Shown here piece by piece: positions 17,140-25,012 of a stretch of DNA of 60,033 nucleotides. Each line of letters starts with the position of its first letter. The first letter of the stretch is position 1. The notes under the pieces were generated by a model. That model saw only the letters and a list, made by a program, of their open reading frames with translations. It did not search any database and was not told where the DNA came from. The position numbers and the translations under genes are program-made. Origin of the DNA: Ignavibacteriales bacterium (GTDB lineage: Bacteria > Bacteroidota > Ignavibacteria > Ignavibacteriales > Melioribacteraceae); contig QZJX01000009.1 in the NCBI GenBank assembly GCA_003599395.1, positions 1 to 60,033 on the forward strand, given 5' to 3'.

Positions 17140-18018
17140 ATGGAACTAATATCAATCGAAAACAAAATTAAGAAGACTGAAGCGGTTCTTAATAATGTAT
17201 TTAAACTTCACTCAATGCCGAAGGTTCTTGGAGAAATTTTACAATATCTAAACTCTGATTCTGTAAATAATACTACACTTAGTAAAATGATTTTACGTGA
17301 TCAAAGTTTAGCTACAAAAATTTTAGCTATCGCAAATTCGCCTTTGTATGGATTACAACGAAATGTTACGACAATCGATTTTGCGGTAATGGTTCTTGGT
17401 GTTGAAGAAATTAAACACATAGTGTCTTCACTTTCAATGATGGATACATTTAAGAACAAAACAGATGATTACTTGGATCAAGCAAAATTTTGGGAACATT
17501 CATTTTTGGTAGCATTAATTTCCAAGAAGATTGCGGAAGATTTTAAAATGAAATATGTAGGTGAAATTTTTACCGCCGGTTTTTTACATGATTTAGGACT
17601 GCCAATTATTCACAGATACTTTCATTCATCGTTTGTTAAAATTAAAGAAGATATCGAATTAGCTGGAACAAACTTTATAGAAGCCGAAAGAGAAAACATT
17701 GGTTTAACTCATGCTGAAATTGCTTATCGTTTATTAGATAAGTGGAATTTACCTGTAATACTTTGCGATATTACAAAACATCATCACGCACCGTTAAACT
17801 CCGAAGAGTTCCCGAAACAAACAGCTGTTGTTCACCTAGCGGATTATACAACGAAGTATTTAAGCACAGGTTCATTCTTTTGGAATCATCAATTGGAGCT
17901 TGATTATACTGCTGCAAAGTTGATTGGCTTTAAAACAGATGAAGAAGTGATTGAATATATCGAGCAGTTCCGTTCAATACTTCCACAACAACTAGAATCG
18001 ATGAGGCACTTACTTTGA
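17140..18018 (+). CDS. HDOD-domain signalling protein (copy 2)
   Basis: This is a paralogue of the preceding gene with the same architecture over 292 residues: 'LHSMPKVLGEILQYLNSDS', 'LATKILAIANSPLYGLQRNVT', 'FLHDLGLPIIHRYFHSSF' and 'KHHHAPLNSEEFPKQTAVVHLADY'. The two proteins align along their full length, so a local tandem duplication is likely. The HD motif is intact. The stop overlaps a TTG start for the next gene (TTGA at 18015-18018), linking it translationally to a degenerate kinase. Confidence 0.9.
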   Translation: MELISIENKIKKTEAVLNNVFKLHSMPKVLGEILQYLNSDSVNNTTLSKMILRDQSLATKILAIANSPLYGLQRNVTTIDFAVMVLGVEEIKHIVSSLSMMDTFKNKTDDYLDQAKFWEHSFLVALISKKIAEDFKMKYVGEIFTAGFLHDLGLPIIHRYFHSSFVKIKEDIELAGTNFIEAERENIGLTHAEIAYRLLDKWNLPVILCDITKHHHAPLNSEEFPKQTAVVHLADYTTKYLSTGSFFWNHQLELDYTAAKLIGFKTDEEVIEYIEQFRSILPQQLESMRHLL

Positions 18019-19298
18019 GAATAATAAAGAGAAATACACTCGAATTTCCTTCACTTTATACAACACTTATTGCTGATAAAAAAGGTACGCCAAGCAGAAA
18101 AACTAATATATGCGAAAGAATGATACAGACATCAACTAAACACGAAGAACTTTTTGAATCACTTTATACATTCGGAAGAAAAATTAGAGAAACAAACAGT
18201 ATTCCGGTTATAAGTGAATACATGAAAACGTCATTAAAGAAATTTATTGATGTTTCTGAAGTTGTTTGTTTCAATACTGCAAAAGATGATAGCGAACCAA
18301 TTCCGTTATCGAGCATAAAGGATACAACTTGGGGATTTGTTAAAACAATTCATGAAGATGGAATGCTTCATAAAATTTTACATCGTGGTCATTTATCAAT
18401 AATTCCAACAAGAAATAAAAATTCGCAAATATATAATTACTATTTAGTTTATCCGATAATTGATTTAGACCGAACAAATAATCATTTCATTCTATTCAGC
18501 ACTACAGAAAAACATTTTGAAAGCGGAACTTTTATGCGAAAAGTTCTTGAATCTTTCGTTCAATTATTAATTCCACGTGTAGAGTATCTTCTTCAGAAAA
18601 AAGATTTGGGACAAACATACGACGAGCTTCAAGTCTATCAATCAAAAATTTCTAACGACTACAAACTATCTGCAATTGGTGAAATGACTTACTCGCTTAT
18701 CAACCAAATTATATCACCAATGCAAGTTGTGTTAAGTTGTGTAGATATAATTGAAAACAAAACCGGTCCGGATGACAAAGTTGTAAACACTATTAAAACA
18801 CAAGTAAAGAAAGTACAATCAATAACAGATAAAATCGTAAAGTTTTCTGCAGGCGATAATGCCAGGTTATCAGTTATTCCTTGTTCACTAAACGGCTATG
18901 TAAATAAATTTCACGATTTCATTAAGTCATCGCTTACAAAAAGAAATTATGAAATTATTCTTGATCTTGATAATTCCCTTCCTCCGGTATTAAGTACACC
19001 AAATTATATGCATCAGATTTTAACAAACACATTTAGTTTAATGGTTACTACAGCGGAAACCGGTGGATTATATCTACAAACAAAGTACTTCGAAGGAAAT
19101 GTTTTACTCAGAATTATATCAACGGATCATACAAATATTCAAACAGAGGAGCAACAAGATTTCAGTAAGAACATTAATTTAATGATGTTAGAAACATTGA
19201 TGAAAAAGCACGAAGGTCATGTAAAATTCACTTCAGATCAAGATAGAGGCTCAAACTTAGAACTGATATTTCCATTAAAAAGGAAATTATTGAAATGA
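18015..19298 (+). CDS. Degenerate histidine-kinase-like protein (pseudokinase)
   Basis: Residues ~40-195 resemble a GAF-like sensory fold. Residues ~215-250 resemble a DHp helix: 'IGEMTYSLINQIISPMQ' aligns with the common GELxxGxAHEINNPL box, but Asn230 replaces the phospho-accepting His and Gln231 the Glu. The C-terminal half resembles HATPase_c ('YMHQILTNTFSLMV', 'TSDQDRGSNLELIFPL') but lacks clear DxGxG and GTGLG boxes. It is probably not an active kinase and may act as a scaffold or phosphotransfer antagonist. The TTG start is supported by GAGG 8 nt upstream and the TTGA overlap with the HDOD gene. Confidence 0.68.
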   Translation: MRIIKRNTLEFPSLYTTLIADKKGTPSRKTNICERMIQTSTKHEELFESLYTFGRKIRETNSIPVISEYMKTSLKKFIDVSEVVCFNTAKDDSEPIPLSSIKDTTWGFVKTIHEDGMLHKILHRGHLSIIPTRNKNSQIYNYYLVYPIIDLDRTNNHFILFSTTEKHFESGTFMRKVLESFVQLLIPRVEYLLQKKDLGQTYDELQVYQSKISNDYKLSAIGEMTYSLINQIISPMQVVLSCVDIIENKTGPDDKVVNTIKTQVKKVQSITDKIVKFSAGDNARLSVIPCSLNGYVNKFHDFIKSSLTKRNYEIILDLDNSLPPVLSTPNYMHQILTNTFSLMVTTAETGGLYLQTKYFEGNVLLRIISTDHTNIQTEEQQDFSKNINLMMLETLMKKHEGHVKFTSDQDRGSNLELIFPLKRKLLK

Positions 19299-19828
19299 TA
19301 CAAAAAGTGATCATACTAATTGCTTTAATGGTTATAATAAACGCACAAGAACTAGCCGTGGATAACAGTGTAAATGTTAGAGAAATTGTACAAAAGCAAA
19401 TTGAAGAAGCAAAAAAGAAAGAAGCAAAAGCGGTTAAACATATACCAGCTACTATGAAGCCTGTTAAAATGGTAGAGAAACCTGTAATCAATATTCAAAC
19501 GACGGACTATACTCTAATAGGGAAAATTGTTGTGCTGGGACTTTCGGCAACAATAATTCTTTCAGTAGTTGCAATACGAAGAAGGAAATTAAGAAGCCAT
19601 ACTTCTTCAAGTGATCTTAAAACTAACATTCAATTAATGAGACAAGAAAAGTTCATCAAACCAATTGATCCTAAGTTGAAAAAACTACGAACAAATCTAT
19701 GTCTCAATTCAAAGTATCTTAATAACTCAGAGATTGACATAACAAATGCGGCAAGAAAATATAACATTGCAAAAACCGAATTATTATTGGCAGCAAGACT
19801 AAGAAATCAGACACTAAAAGTAAGTTAA
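19295..19828 (+). CDS. Single-pass membrane protein, possibly SwrB/DUF6115-like
   Basis: The 177-residue protein has an N-terminal signal-like helix (residues 3-17), a Lys/Glu-rich segment, a central membrane helix (LIGKIVVLGLSATIILSVVA, about 74-93) and a basic cytoplasmic tail. The last ~30 residues (DITNAARKYNIAKTELLLAA) resemble the helix-turn-helix-like motif at the C-terminus of SwrB/DUF6115 membrane proteins found in flagellar operons. It starts in an ATGA overlap with the pseudokinase and precedes flgF by 11 nt. The SwrB link is a motif impression, not a firm family assignment. Confidence 0.6.
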   Translation: MIQKVIILIALMVIINAQELAVDNSVNVREIVQKQIEEAKKKEAKAVKHIPATMKPVKMVEKPVINIQTTDYTLIGKIVVLGLSATIILSVVAIRRRKLRSHTSSSDLKTNIQLMRQEKFIKPIDPKLKKLRTNLCLNSKYLNNSEIDITNAARKYNIAKTELLLAARLRNQTLKVS

Positions 19829-19839
19829 GAGAAATCATC

Positions 19840-20553
19840 ATGGTAAACGGATTAGAATCAGCAAGTAAAAGCTTAACGCTGAATGAAAAGAAAATCGGAT
19901 CGCTTGTAAACAACTTGGCGAATTTAAATTCAACCGGTTATAAACGCGAGCTTCCGTTTGAACAGATTATGAATTCAAACGGTGAAAACACAATTAGAAA
20001 AAACATGCTTGATTTTACGCAAGGTGATCTCATTCAAACCGATAATCCGCTTGATCTTGCAATTAATGGTGATGCATTTTTTGTAATTGCAGCAGAGGAT
20101 GGTGATATGCAGTTCACAAAAAATGGAAAATTTACTGTTTCTGATGAAGGTTTTTTGGTTGACAATCTCGGTAATAAGGTAATGGGTCAAAGCGGTGAAA
20201 TTCAACTACTTGAAGATTTCTGGCAGAAAGATAGAACTGTTTCCATTTCAACTAATGGTGAGATTTTCGTAGGCAAGAACTTTATAGACAAATTAAAAAT
20301 TGTCGCCGTTGAAGAGAAAGCCGATCTAATAAGATGCGGAAACAATAACTATAAAGTGAGTAACGGATACTTTGAAGATTTAGAAGAAGATCAATTTAAA
20401 ATTGCTCAAGGATATCTTGAAAACTCAAACGTGAATCCAATTATTGAAATGGAAGAGATGATTCGTATAAGTAAAGAATATGAATCAGCTCAAAAAATGA
20501 TTCAATACATAGATGAAATAATGGCAAGAGCTAACGAAATAGGCACTATCTAA
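19840..20553 (+). CDS. flgF: Flagellar basal-body rod protein FlgF
   Basis: This proximal-rod protein carries the family N-terminal motif ('KKIGSLVNNLANLNSTGYKR'), the central 'NPLDLAINGDAFFVIAAEDG' and 'FTKNGKFTVSDEGFLV' motifs, and the C-terminal helix ('LENSNVNPIIEMEEMIRISKEYESAQKMIQ'). It is 237 residues long, and pairing with flgG downstream identifies it as FlgF. The N-terminus MVNGLESASKSL is slightly unusual, but no better start is seen. flgG follows after 16 nt. Confidence 0.9.
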   Translation: MVNGLESASKSLTLNEKKIGSLVNNLANLNSTGYKRELPFEQIMNSNGENTIRKNMLDFTQGDLIQTDNPLDLAINGDAFFVIAAEDGDMQFTKNGKFTVSDEGFLVDNLGNKVMGQSGEIQLLEDFWQKDRTVSISTNGEIFVGKNFIDKLKIVAVEEKADLIRCGNNNYKVSNGYFEDLEEDQFKIAQGYLENSNVNPIIEMEEMIRISKEYESAQKMIQYIDEIMARANEIGTI

Positions 20554-20569
20554 ATAATAGGTAAAAATT

Positions 20570-21367
20570 ATGGCAACAAAATCATTAAGAACCGCAGCAA
20601 CCGGGATGTACGCACAGCAATTAAACATTCAGGTTATATCAAATAACATTGCGAACATCAACACGACCGGCTTCAAAAAGAATAAAGCTGAGTTTCAAGA
20701 TCTCATGTATCAAGAAATTCCATCTTCAAATTTGGCTCAGAATAATATTGCCGGTCCACAAGCTTCCGGTGAGATGCTGCAGGTTGGTAGCGGTGTAAAA
20801 GCCTCTTCAACTCAAAAAATATTTAAGCAAGGAGATTTACAGCCGACAAACAACTCTCTCGATCTAGGAATTAACGGTGAAGGCTTTTTCCAAGTTAGAA
20901 AAGCCGACGGAACTTTTGCCTATACAAGAGACGGAAGCTTTAAGATAAGCGGTGAAGGAAGAGTTGTAACCGCAAGCGGTTATGTTTTAGAACCCGATAT
21001 CACTCTTGATGATGACGTACTGCAAATAAATATTTCACGTGACGGCGAGATTAGCGTTCAATCAACAGGTGGTAATTCTTATGTGCTTGATAATATTCAA
21101 TTAGTAAGATTTATGAATCCCGGCGGATTGGAAGCGTTAGGCGATAATCTTTATGCCGAGACTGAAGGTTCGGGACAACCAATGTTCGGAACACCCGGTG
21201 CGGACGGATTTGGTGAAATTCAACAAGGTTTTCTTGAAGCGAGCAATGTTGATATTGTTGAAGAAATGATTGCAATGATTACAGCTCAACGAGCATATGA
21301 AATAAATTCAAAAACAGTACAGACAGTTGAAGAAATGATGACAATTACAAATAATCTAAAACGATAA
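20570..21367 (+). CDS. flgG: Flagellar distal rod protein FlgG
   Basis: FlgG forms the distal rod. The sequence is highly typical: 'SLRTAATGMYAQQLNIQVIS', 'NNIANINTTGFKKNKAEFQD', 'LYAETEGSGQP' and 'GFLEASNVDIVEEMIAMITA'. The length is 265 residues against about 260 in E. coli. A TAGG ribosome site precedes the ATG. It is followed 2 nt later by flgA, a common arrangement outside enterobacteria. Confidence 0.97.
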   Translation: MATKSLRTAATGMYAQQLNIQVISNNIANINTTGFKKNKAEFQDLMYQEIPSSNLAQNNIAGPQASGEMLQVGSGVKASSTQKIFKQGDLQPTNNSLDLGINGEGFFQVRKADGTFAYTRDGSFKISGEGRVVTASGYVLEPDITLDDDVLQINISRDGEISVQSTGGNSYVLDNIQLVRFMNPGGLEALGDNLYAETEGSGQPMFGTPGADGFGEIQQGFLEASNVDIVEEMIAMITAQRAYEINSKTVQTVEEMMTITNNLKR

Positions 21368-21369
21368 AC

Positions 21370-22017
21370 ATGTTGGCAATATTCTTAAATATGATTCTAT
21401 GCTTACTCCCGGTTGATAAATTATCACTTGTTGAGATTGATCACTATATCCAAAATCATTTCGCCGAGTATGATAGTATTAGCTATTCTATTCAAGACGA
21501 TTTATCGAGCACAGCTGAACTTGAAATCAATCATTCAAGGTCATCAAATAGAATCGGTAATAAGTTTTTCATCCCCGTAATAACAATAGAAGCAAACGGT
21601 GTTTCAAAAGAAAAGTTTTTGAATGTTGAAATAGAACTATATCAAAGAGTTTCAATAGCATTAGATCATATAAATAAAGGCGATCAAATTGCTTTAGGAA
21701 ATACAACTTTTGAATTACGAGATATAACCGGATTTAACAAATCTCCTCTCACTGATCTGGAGAGAATCGGCAGCATAATTTCAAAGTATAATATGAAACC
21801 CGGTGATATAATTTTTACTGAATTTATTGATACGATGCCTGTCGTGAATCCCGGTGATCCTGTAAATATTATGTATCAGGTTGGAGGCGTTCATGTTTCT
21901 TTTATTGGTACTGTGCGCCAAGCCGGCGCGATTGGTGACGTAATAAAAGTAAAAGCACAAAATCAGCAGTATTCAGCTAAGGTAATTAACACAAACGAAG
22001 TTTTAATAATAGAGTAA
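21370..22017 (+). CDS. flgA: Flagellar P-ring assembly chaperone FlgA
   Basis: FlgA is a periplasmic chaperone for P-ring formation by FlgI. An N-terminal hydrophobic stretch (residues 1-15) can act as a signal. The C-terminal SAF/ChapFlgA domain is visible: 'DHINKGDQIALGNTTFELRD', 'MKPGDIIFTEFIDTMPVVNPGDPV' and 'GDVIKVKAQNQQYSAKVINT'. The length is 215 residues. The ATG lies 2 nt after the flgG stop and a 4-nt gap separates it from flgH. The order flgG-flgA-flgH-flgI supports the call. Confidence 0.9.
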   Translation: MLAIFLNMILCLLPVDKLSLVEIDHYIQNHFAEYDSISYSIQDDLSSTAELEINHSRSSNRIGNKFFIPVITIEANGVSKEKFLNVEIELYQRVSIALDHINKGDQIALGNTTFELRDITGFNKSPLTDLERIGSIISKYNMKPGDIIFTEFIDTMPVVNPGDPVNIMYQVGGVHVSFIGTVRQAGAIGDVIKVKAQNQQYSAKVINTNEVLIIE

Positions 22018-22021
22018 CAAA

Positions 22022-22594
22022 ATGAAAAAAATAACTTTGCTACTATTTGCGATTACTATATTAATATCAGCTCAAGATATGAGACAAAATAGTTTTAGAT
22101 CTCTCTTCTCGGATCAAAAAGCCAATCGTCTTGGTGATGCTATTACAATTCTAGTTATGGAAGCATCAGAAGCATCAAACAATGCCCAAACTTCAGCAGG
22201 AAGAAATAGTGAAATCGGCTTTGGCGCAAGCGGCTCAATGGATGGAAATTCTGTTGTTCCAAATGTTGATCTTAATATTGGAAGCAATAATGAATTCAAC
22301 GGTTCGGGTGCAACAAAATCTGCGGGTATGGTCAAAACAAGAATCACTGCAACTATAGATTCAGTTCTGCAAAACGGAAATTTATTTATAAGAGGCAGCA
22401 GATTAATTTCTATCAACGGAGAAGAACAGAAAATTTTTCTCACAGGTGTTGTTCGTGTTGCTGATATTGCTTCCGACAACACTGTTAAATCATACAACAT
22501 TTCCGATGCTAAAATCATTCTTGAAGGAAACGGAATGATAGATAGAATGCAAAGTCCTGGTTGGTTAACAAAATTATTTCATTGGTTATTCTAG
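22022..22594 (+). CDS. flgH: Flagellar L-ring protein FlgH, apparently without lipobox
   Basis: FlgH forms the outer-membrane L-ring. Typical motifs are 'SLFSDQKANRLGDAITILVMEASEASNNAQTS', 'ITATIDSVLQNGNLFIRGSR' and 'INGEEQKIFLTGVVRVADI'. It has an N-terminal signal peptide (MKKITLLLFAITILISAQ), but unlike most FlgH proteins no Cys follows it, so it is unlikely to be a lipoprotein. The length of 190 residues is a little short. flgI begins 8 nt after the stop. Confidence 0.93.
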   Translation: MKKITLLLFAITILISAQDMRQNSFRSLFSDQKANRLGDAITILVMEASEASNNAQTSAGRNSEIGFGASGSMDGNSVVPNVDLNIGSNNEFNGSGATKSAGMVKTRITATIDSVLQNGNLFIRGSRLISINGEEQKIFLTGVVRVADIASDNTVKSYNISDAKIILEGNGMIDRMQSPGWLTKLFHWLF

Positions 22595-22602
22595 GTATAA
22601 TT

Positions 22603-23697
22603 ATGAAAAGTTTACTTAAATATATAGCGCTCTCAATTATTGCAATACAAATTCTTCCCGCACAAAGAATAAAAGATATTGCATATGTAAACGGTGATAA
22701 CTCAACACAAGTTATCGGTTATGCAGTTGTTGTCGGTTTAGGCGGTACCGGTGATAGCCATAGAACGTCTTTCACAATTCAGTCAATTAGCAGTATGCTA
22801 AAAAGATTTGGGATCACCGTCCCACAAGATCAAATAAAAACACGTAATGTTGCCGCGGTTATGGTAACAGCAACAATTTCTAATTTTCTAAAACCGGGTT
22901 CAAAGTTTGATGTTAATGTATCATCACTAGGCGATGCAAGAAGTCTTCAAGGCGGAACTTTACTAATGACTCCCCTATCTGACATTGAAGGGACTGTGTA
23001 TGCAATGGCACAAGGACCAATATCTGTCGGTGGTTATGAATTAAATTCTCCAACTGGGAATAAAGTCGGAAGAAACCATGTGTTAGCCGGACGTGTTCCT
23101 CTCGGTGGAATTTTACAAGTTCCTCTGCCGGGCAGTGGATTTAATACTAGCGCTCTTAAAGTTTATTTAAGATCTCCGGATATAACAACTGCAAGTAATG
23201 TATCTACAGCAATTAATCAATACTTTTCACAAAGTATTGCGATGGCAATCGATCCATCTGAAATTGAGGTTCAAGTTCCGGCTGATCGCCAGCAAGAAGT
23301 AATATCATTTTTATCTGAACTAGAGTCAATCGAAGTTGCAACCGACTATACTGCAAAGGTTGTTCTTAATGAACGAACAGGTACAGTTGTCGCCGGTAGC
23401 AGTGTAAAAATTCAGCCTGTAACTATTTCGCATGGCGGATTAAATATTGCTATTAGATCATACCCAATGGTATCTCAACCCGGAGCATTTTCAAGAGGTG
23501 AAGCAATTTTCTTTAACAATATGGTTCCATATGCTCAACAAGACTCAACTACTGCAATTGCACTCAATGCTGCAACAAATGTTCAAGAAGTTGCCGCTGC
23601 ACTTAATACATTAAAAGTTTCTCCGAAAGATATAATTGCAATATTCCAAGCATTAAAAGAATCTGGAGCTTTAACGGCAGAACTAGTAATCATGTAA
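22603..23697 (+). CDS. flgI: Flagellar P-ring protein FlgI
   Basis: FlgI forms the periplasmic P-ring. After a signal peptide (MKSLLKYIALSIIAIQILPA) come the family motifs 'RIKDIAYVNGDNSTQVIGYA', 'VVVGLGGTGDSHRTSFT', 'NVAAVMVTATISNFLKPGSKFDVNVSSLGDA' and 'VVLNERTGTVVAGSSVKI'. It has 364 residues, as expected. The ATG at 22603 is chosen because it gives a proper signal peptide; a TTG at 22561 lies inside flgH. flgJ follows after 5 nt. Confidence 0.97.
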   Translation: MKSLLKYIALSIIAIQILPAQRIKDIAYVNGDNSTQVIGYAVVVGLGGTGDSHRTSFTIQSISSMLKRFGITVPQDQIKTRNVAAVMVTATISNFLKPGSKFDVNVSSLGDARSLQGGTLLMTPLSDIEGTVYAMAQGPISVGGYELNSPTGNKVGRNHVLAGRVPLGGILQVPLPGSGFNTSALKVYLRSPDITTASNVSTAINQYFSQSIAMAIDPSEIEVQVPADRQQEVISFLSELESIEVATDYTAKVVLNERTGTVVAGSSVKIQPVTISHGGLNIAIRSYPMVSQPGAFSRGEAIFFNNMVPYAQQDSTTAIALNAATNVQEVAAALNTLKVSPKDIIAIFQALKESGALTAELVIM

Positions 23698-23702
23698 TCG
23701 AT

Positions 23703-24554
23703 ATGGAAGAATTAAAATTAAAAATAACGAATAGTCTAAAGCACATTGCGGATACTCAATCTGTAAATAAGACTGAGCGCTATTCAGAACCCGAAAAAAG
23801 AAAAATTGCCGGTGCTTCGAAAGACTTCGAAAGTATGCTCACTTCAATGATGTTGAAAAGTATGACTTCATCTGTTGAGGGATTTTTCGGTGAAGATAGT
23901 TATGGCGGTGATTACTTCGATTCAATTTTTACAATGGAGCTTGCTTCAAAAATTTCTGAAGGCAACAGCTTAGGCATTGCACAGCAAATTTATCAAAAAG
24001 TAACCGGTGAAAAATGGGACGATTCGATAATGAATCCCCAACAAAAAGTGAATTTTGATGATCTTCGCATACAAATTAACCAAAAGAATAAACTTGATGC
24101 AGAACAGGTTAATCTTGGAGGTTCAAAAGTTGATAAAATATCTCCTTCTAATCACTCTTTAAAAAGACTAGAAAAGTATGAACCTGTCATCTCAAAATTT
24201 GCCGATAAATTTGAAGTGGATAAACACTTAATTAGATCAATAATTCTAGCGGAATCAGCAGCTAAACCGGATGCCGTATCCACAGCAAAAGCTAAAGGTT
24301 TGATGCAATTAATGGATGGAACGGCAAAAGAAATGGGAGTTAAAAATTCGTTCGATCCTGTAGAAAATATTCACGGTGGGACTAAATATTTCACCCATTT
24401 ACTTCGAAAATATAGTGGGAATATTCCTTTATCATTAGCTGCCTATAATGCCGGACCGGGAAATGTTGAAAAATATAACGGTATTCCCCCATTTGATGAA
24501 ACTAAAAATTACGTAAACAGAGTACTAGGATACTACAATTATTTTAATGGTTAA
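23703..24554 (+). CDS. flgJ: FlgJ-type rod-binding protein fused to a lytic transglycosylase (SLT) domain
   Basis: Residues ~28-105 form the FlgJ rod-cap domain ('KDFESMLTSMMLKSMTSSVEG', 'MELASKISEGNSLGIAQQIY'). Residues ~155-283 form a GH23 SLT domain: candidate catalytic Glu184 in 'SIILAESAAKPDAVS', then 'KAKGLMQLMDGTAKEMG', 'LSLAAYNAGPGNVEKYNG' and 'YVNRVLGYY'. It caps the growing rod and opens the peptidoglycan. Proteobacterial FlgJ instead carries a GH73 glucosaminidase, so the enzyme module differs. No signal peptide is seen, consistent with export through the flagellar apparatus. Confidence 0.92.
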   Translation: MEELKLKITNSLKHIADTQSVNKTERYSEPEKRKIAGASKDFESMLTSMMLKSMTSSVEGFFGEDSYGGDYFDSIFTMELASKISEGNSLGIAQQIYQKVTGEKWDDSIMNPQQKVNFDDLRIQINQKNKLDAEQVNLGGSKVDKISPSNHSLKRLEKYEPVISKFADKFEVDKHLIRSIILAESAAKPDAVSTAKAKGLMQLMDGTAKEMGVKNSFDPVENIHGGTKYFTHLLRKYSGNIPLSLAAYNAGPGNVEKYNGIPPFDETKNYVNRVLGYYNYFNG

Positions 24555-25011
24555 CATGGAAACTAAAAAATTACCAGAAGTTCTAATCTCAATCGACGAG
24601 ACAATCAAAAATTTGCTTGATCTTTCTAAAGTAAAGCAAACTGTCTTGATAAACAGAAATCATGATGAACTTAATGAATTAACTGAGAGAGAACAAAAAT
24701 ATATAACTAACATCTCCCATTTATCAAAACAACAAAAACTTTACACCGAACAACTAAAAGAAAATTTTGAAGTACCGACTGATATAAGCAGTATCATTGA
24801 TATTCTAGAAATTGTAGGTAATCGACTTGATCCGAATTTTCGTAATACGGTTTTAACAACATTGTACAGCATACAAGAAAATAGTTTAGAACTTCACAAA
24901 ATAAATGAACAGAATAAAATGCTTATAGATACTTCAAGAGCATTCATTAAAAGTATAATCCAAGCAGTACGCGGTTCGGTTGATACTTCAATAATTAACA
25001 GAAGAATGTAA
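24547..25011 (+). CDS. flgN: FlgN-type chaperone for FlgK/FlgL
   Basis: This is an all-helical 154-residue protein with the FlgN pattern of an N-terminal four-helix region ('LISIDETIKNLLDLSKVKQT', 'ELNELTEREQKYITNISHLSKQQ') and a C-terminal amphipathic helix. FlgN binds hook-filament junction proteins FlgK and FlgL before export, and both genes follow directly. ATG 24547 overlaps flgJ by 8 nt; ATG 24556 would remove three residues, and neither has a clear ribosome site. The family is divergent; context carries much of the weight. Confidence 0.82.
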   Translation: MVNMETKKLPEVLISIDETIKNLLDLSKVKQTVLINRNHDELNELTEREQKYITNISHLSKQQKLYTEQLKENFEVPTDISSIIDILEIVGNRLDPNFRNTVLTTLYSIQENSLELHKINEQNKMLIDTSRAFIKSIIQAVRGSVDTSIINRRM

Positions 25012-25012
25012 A

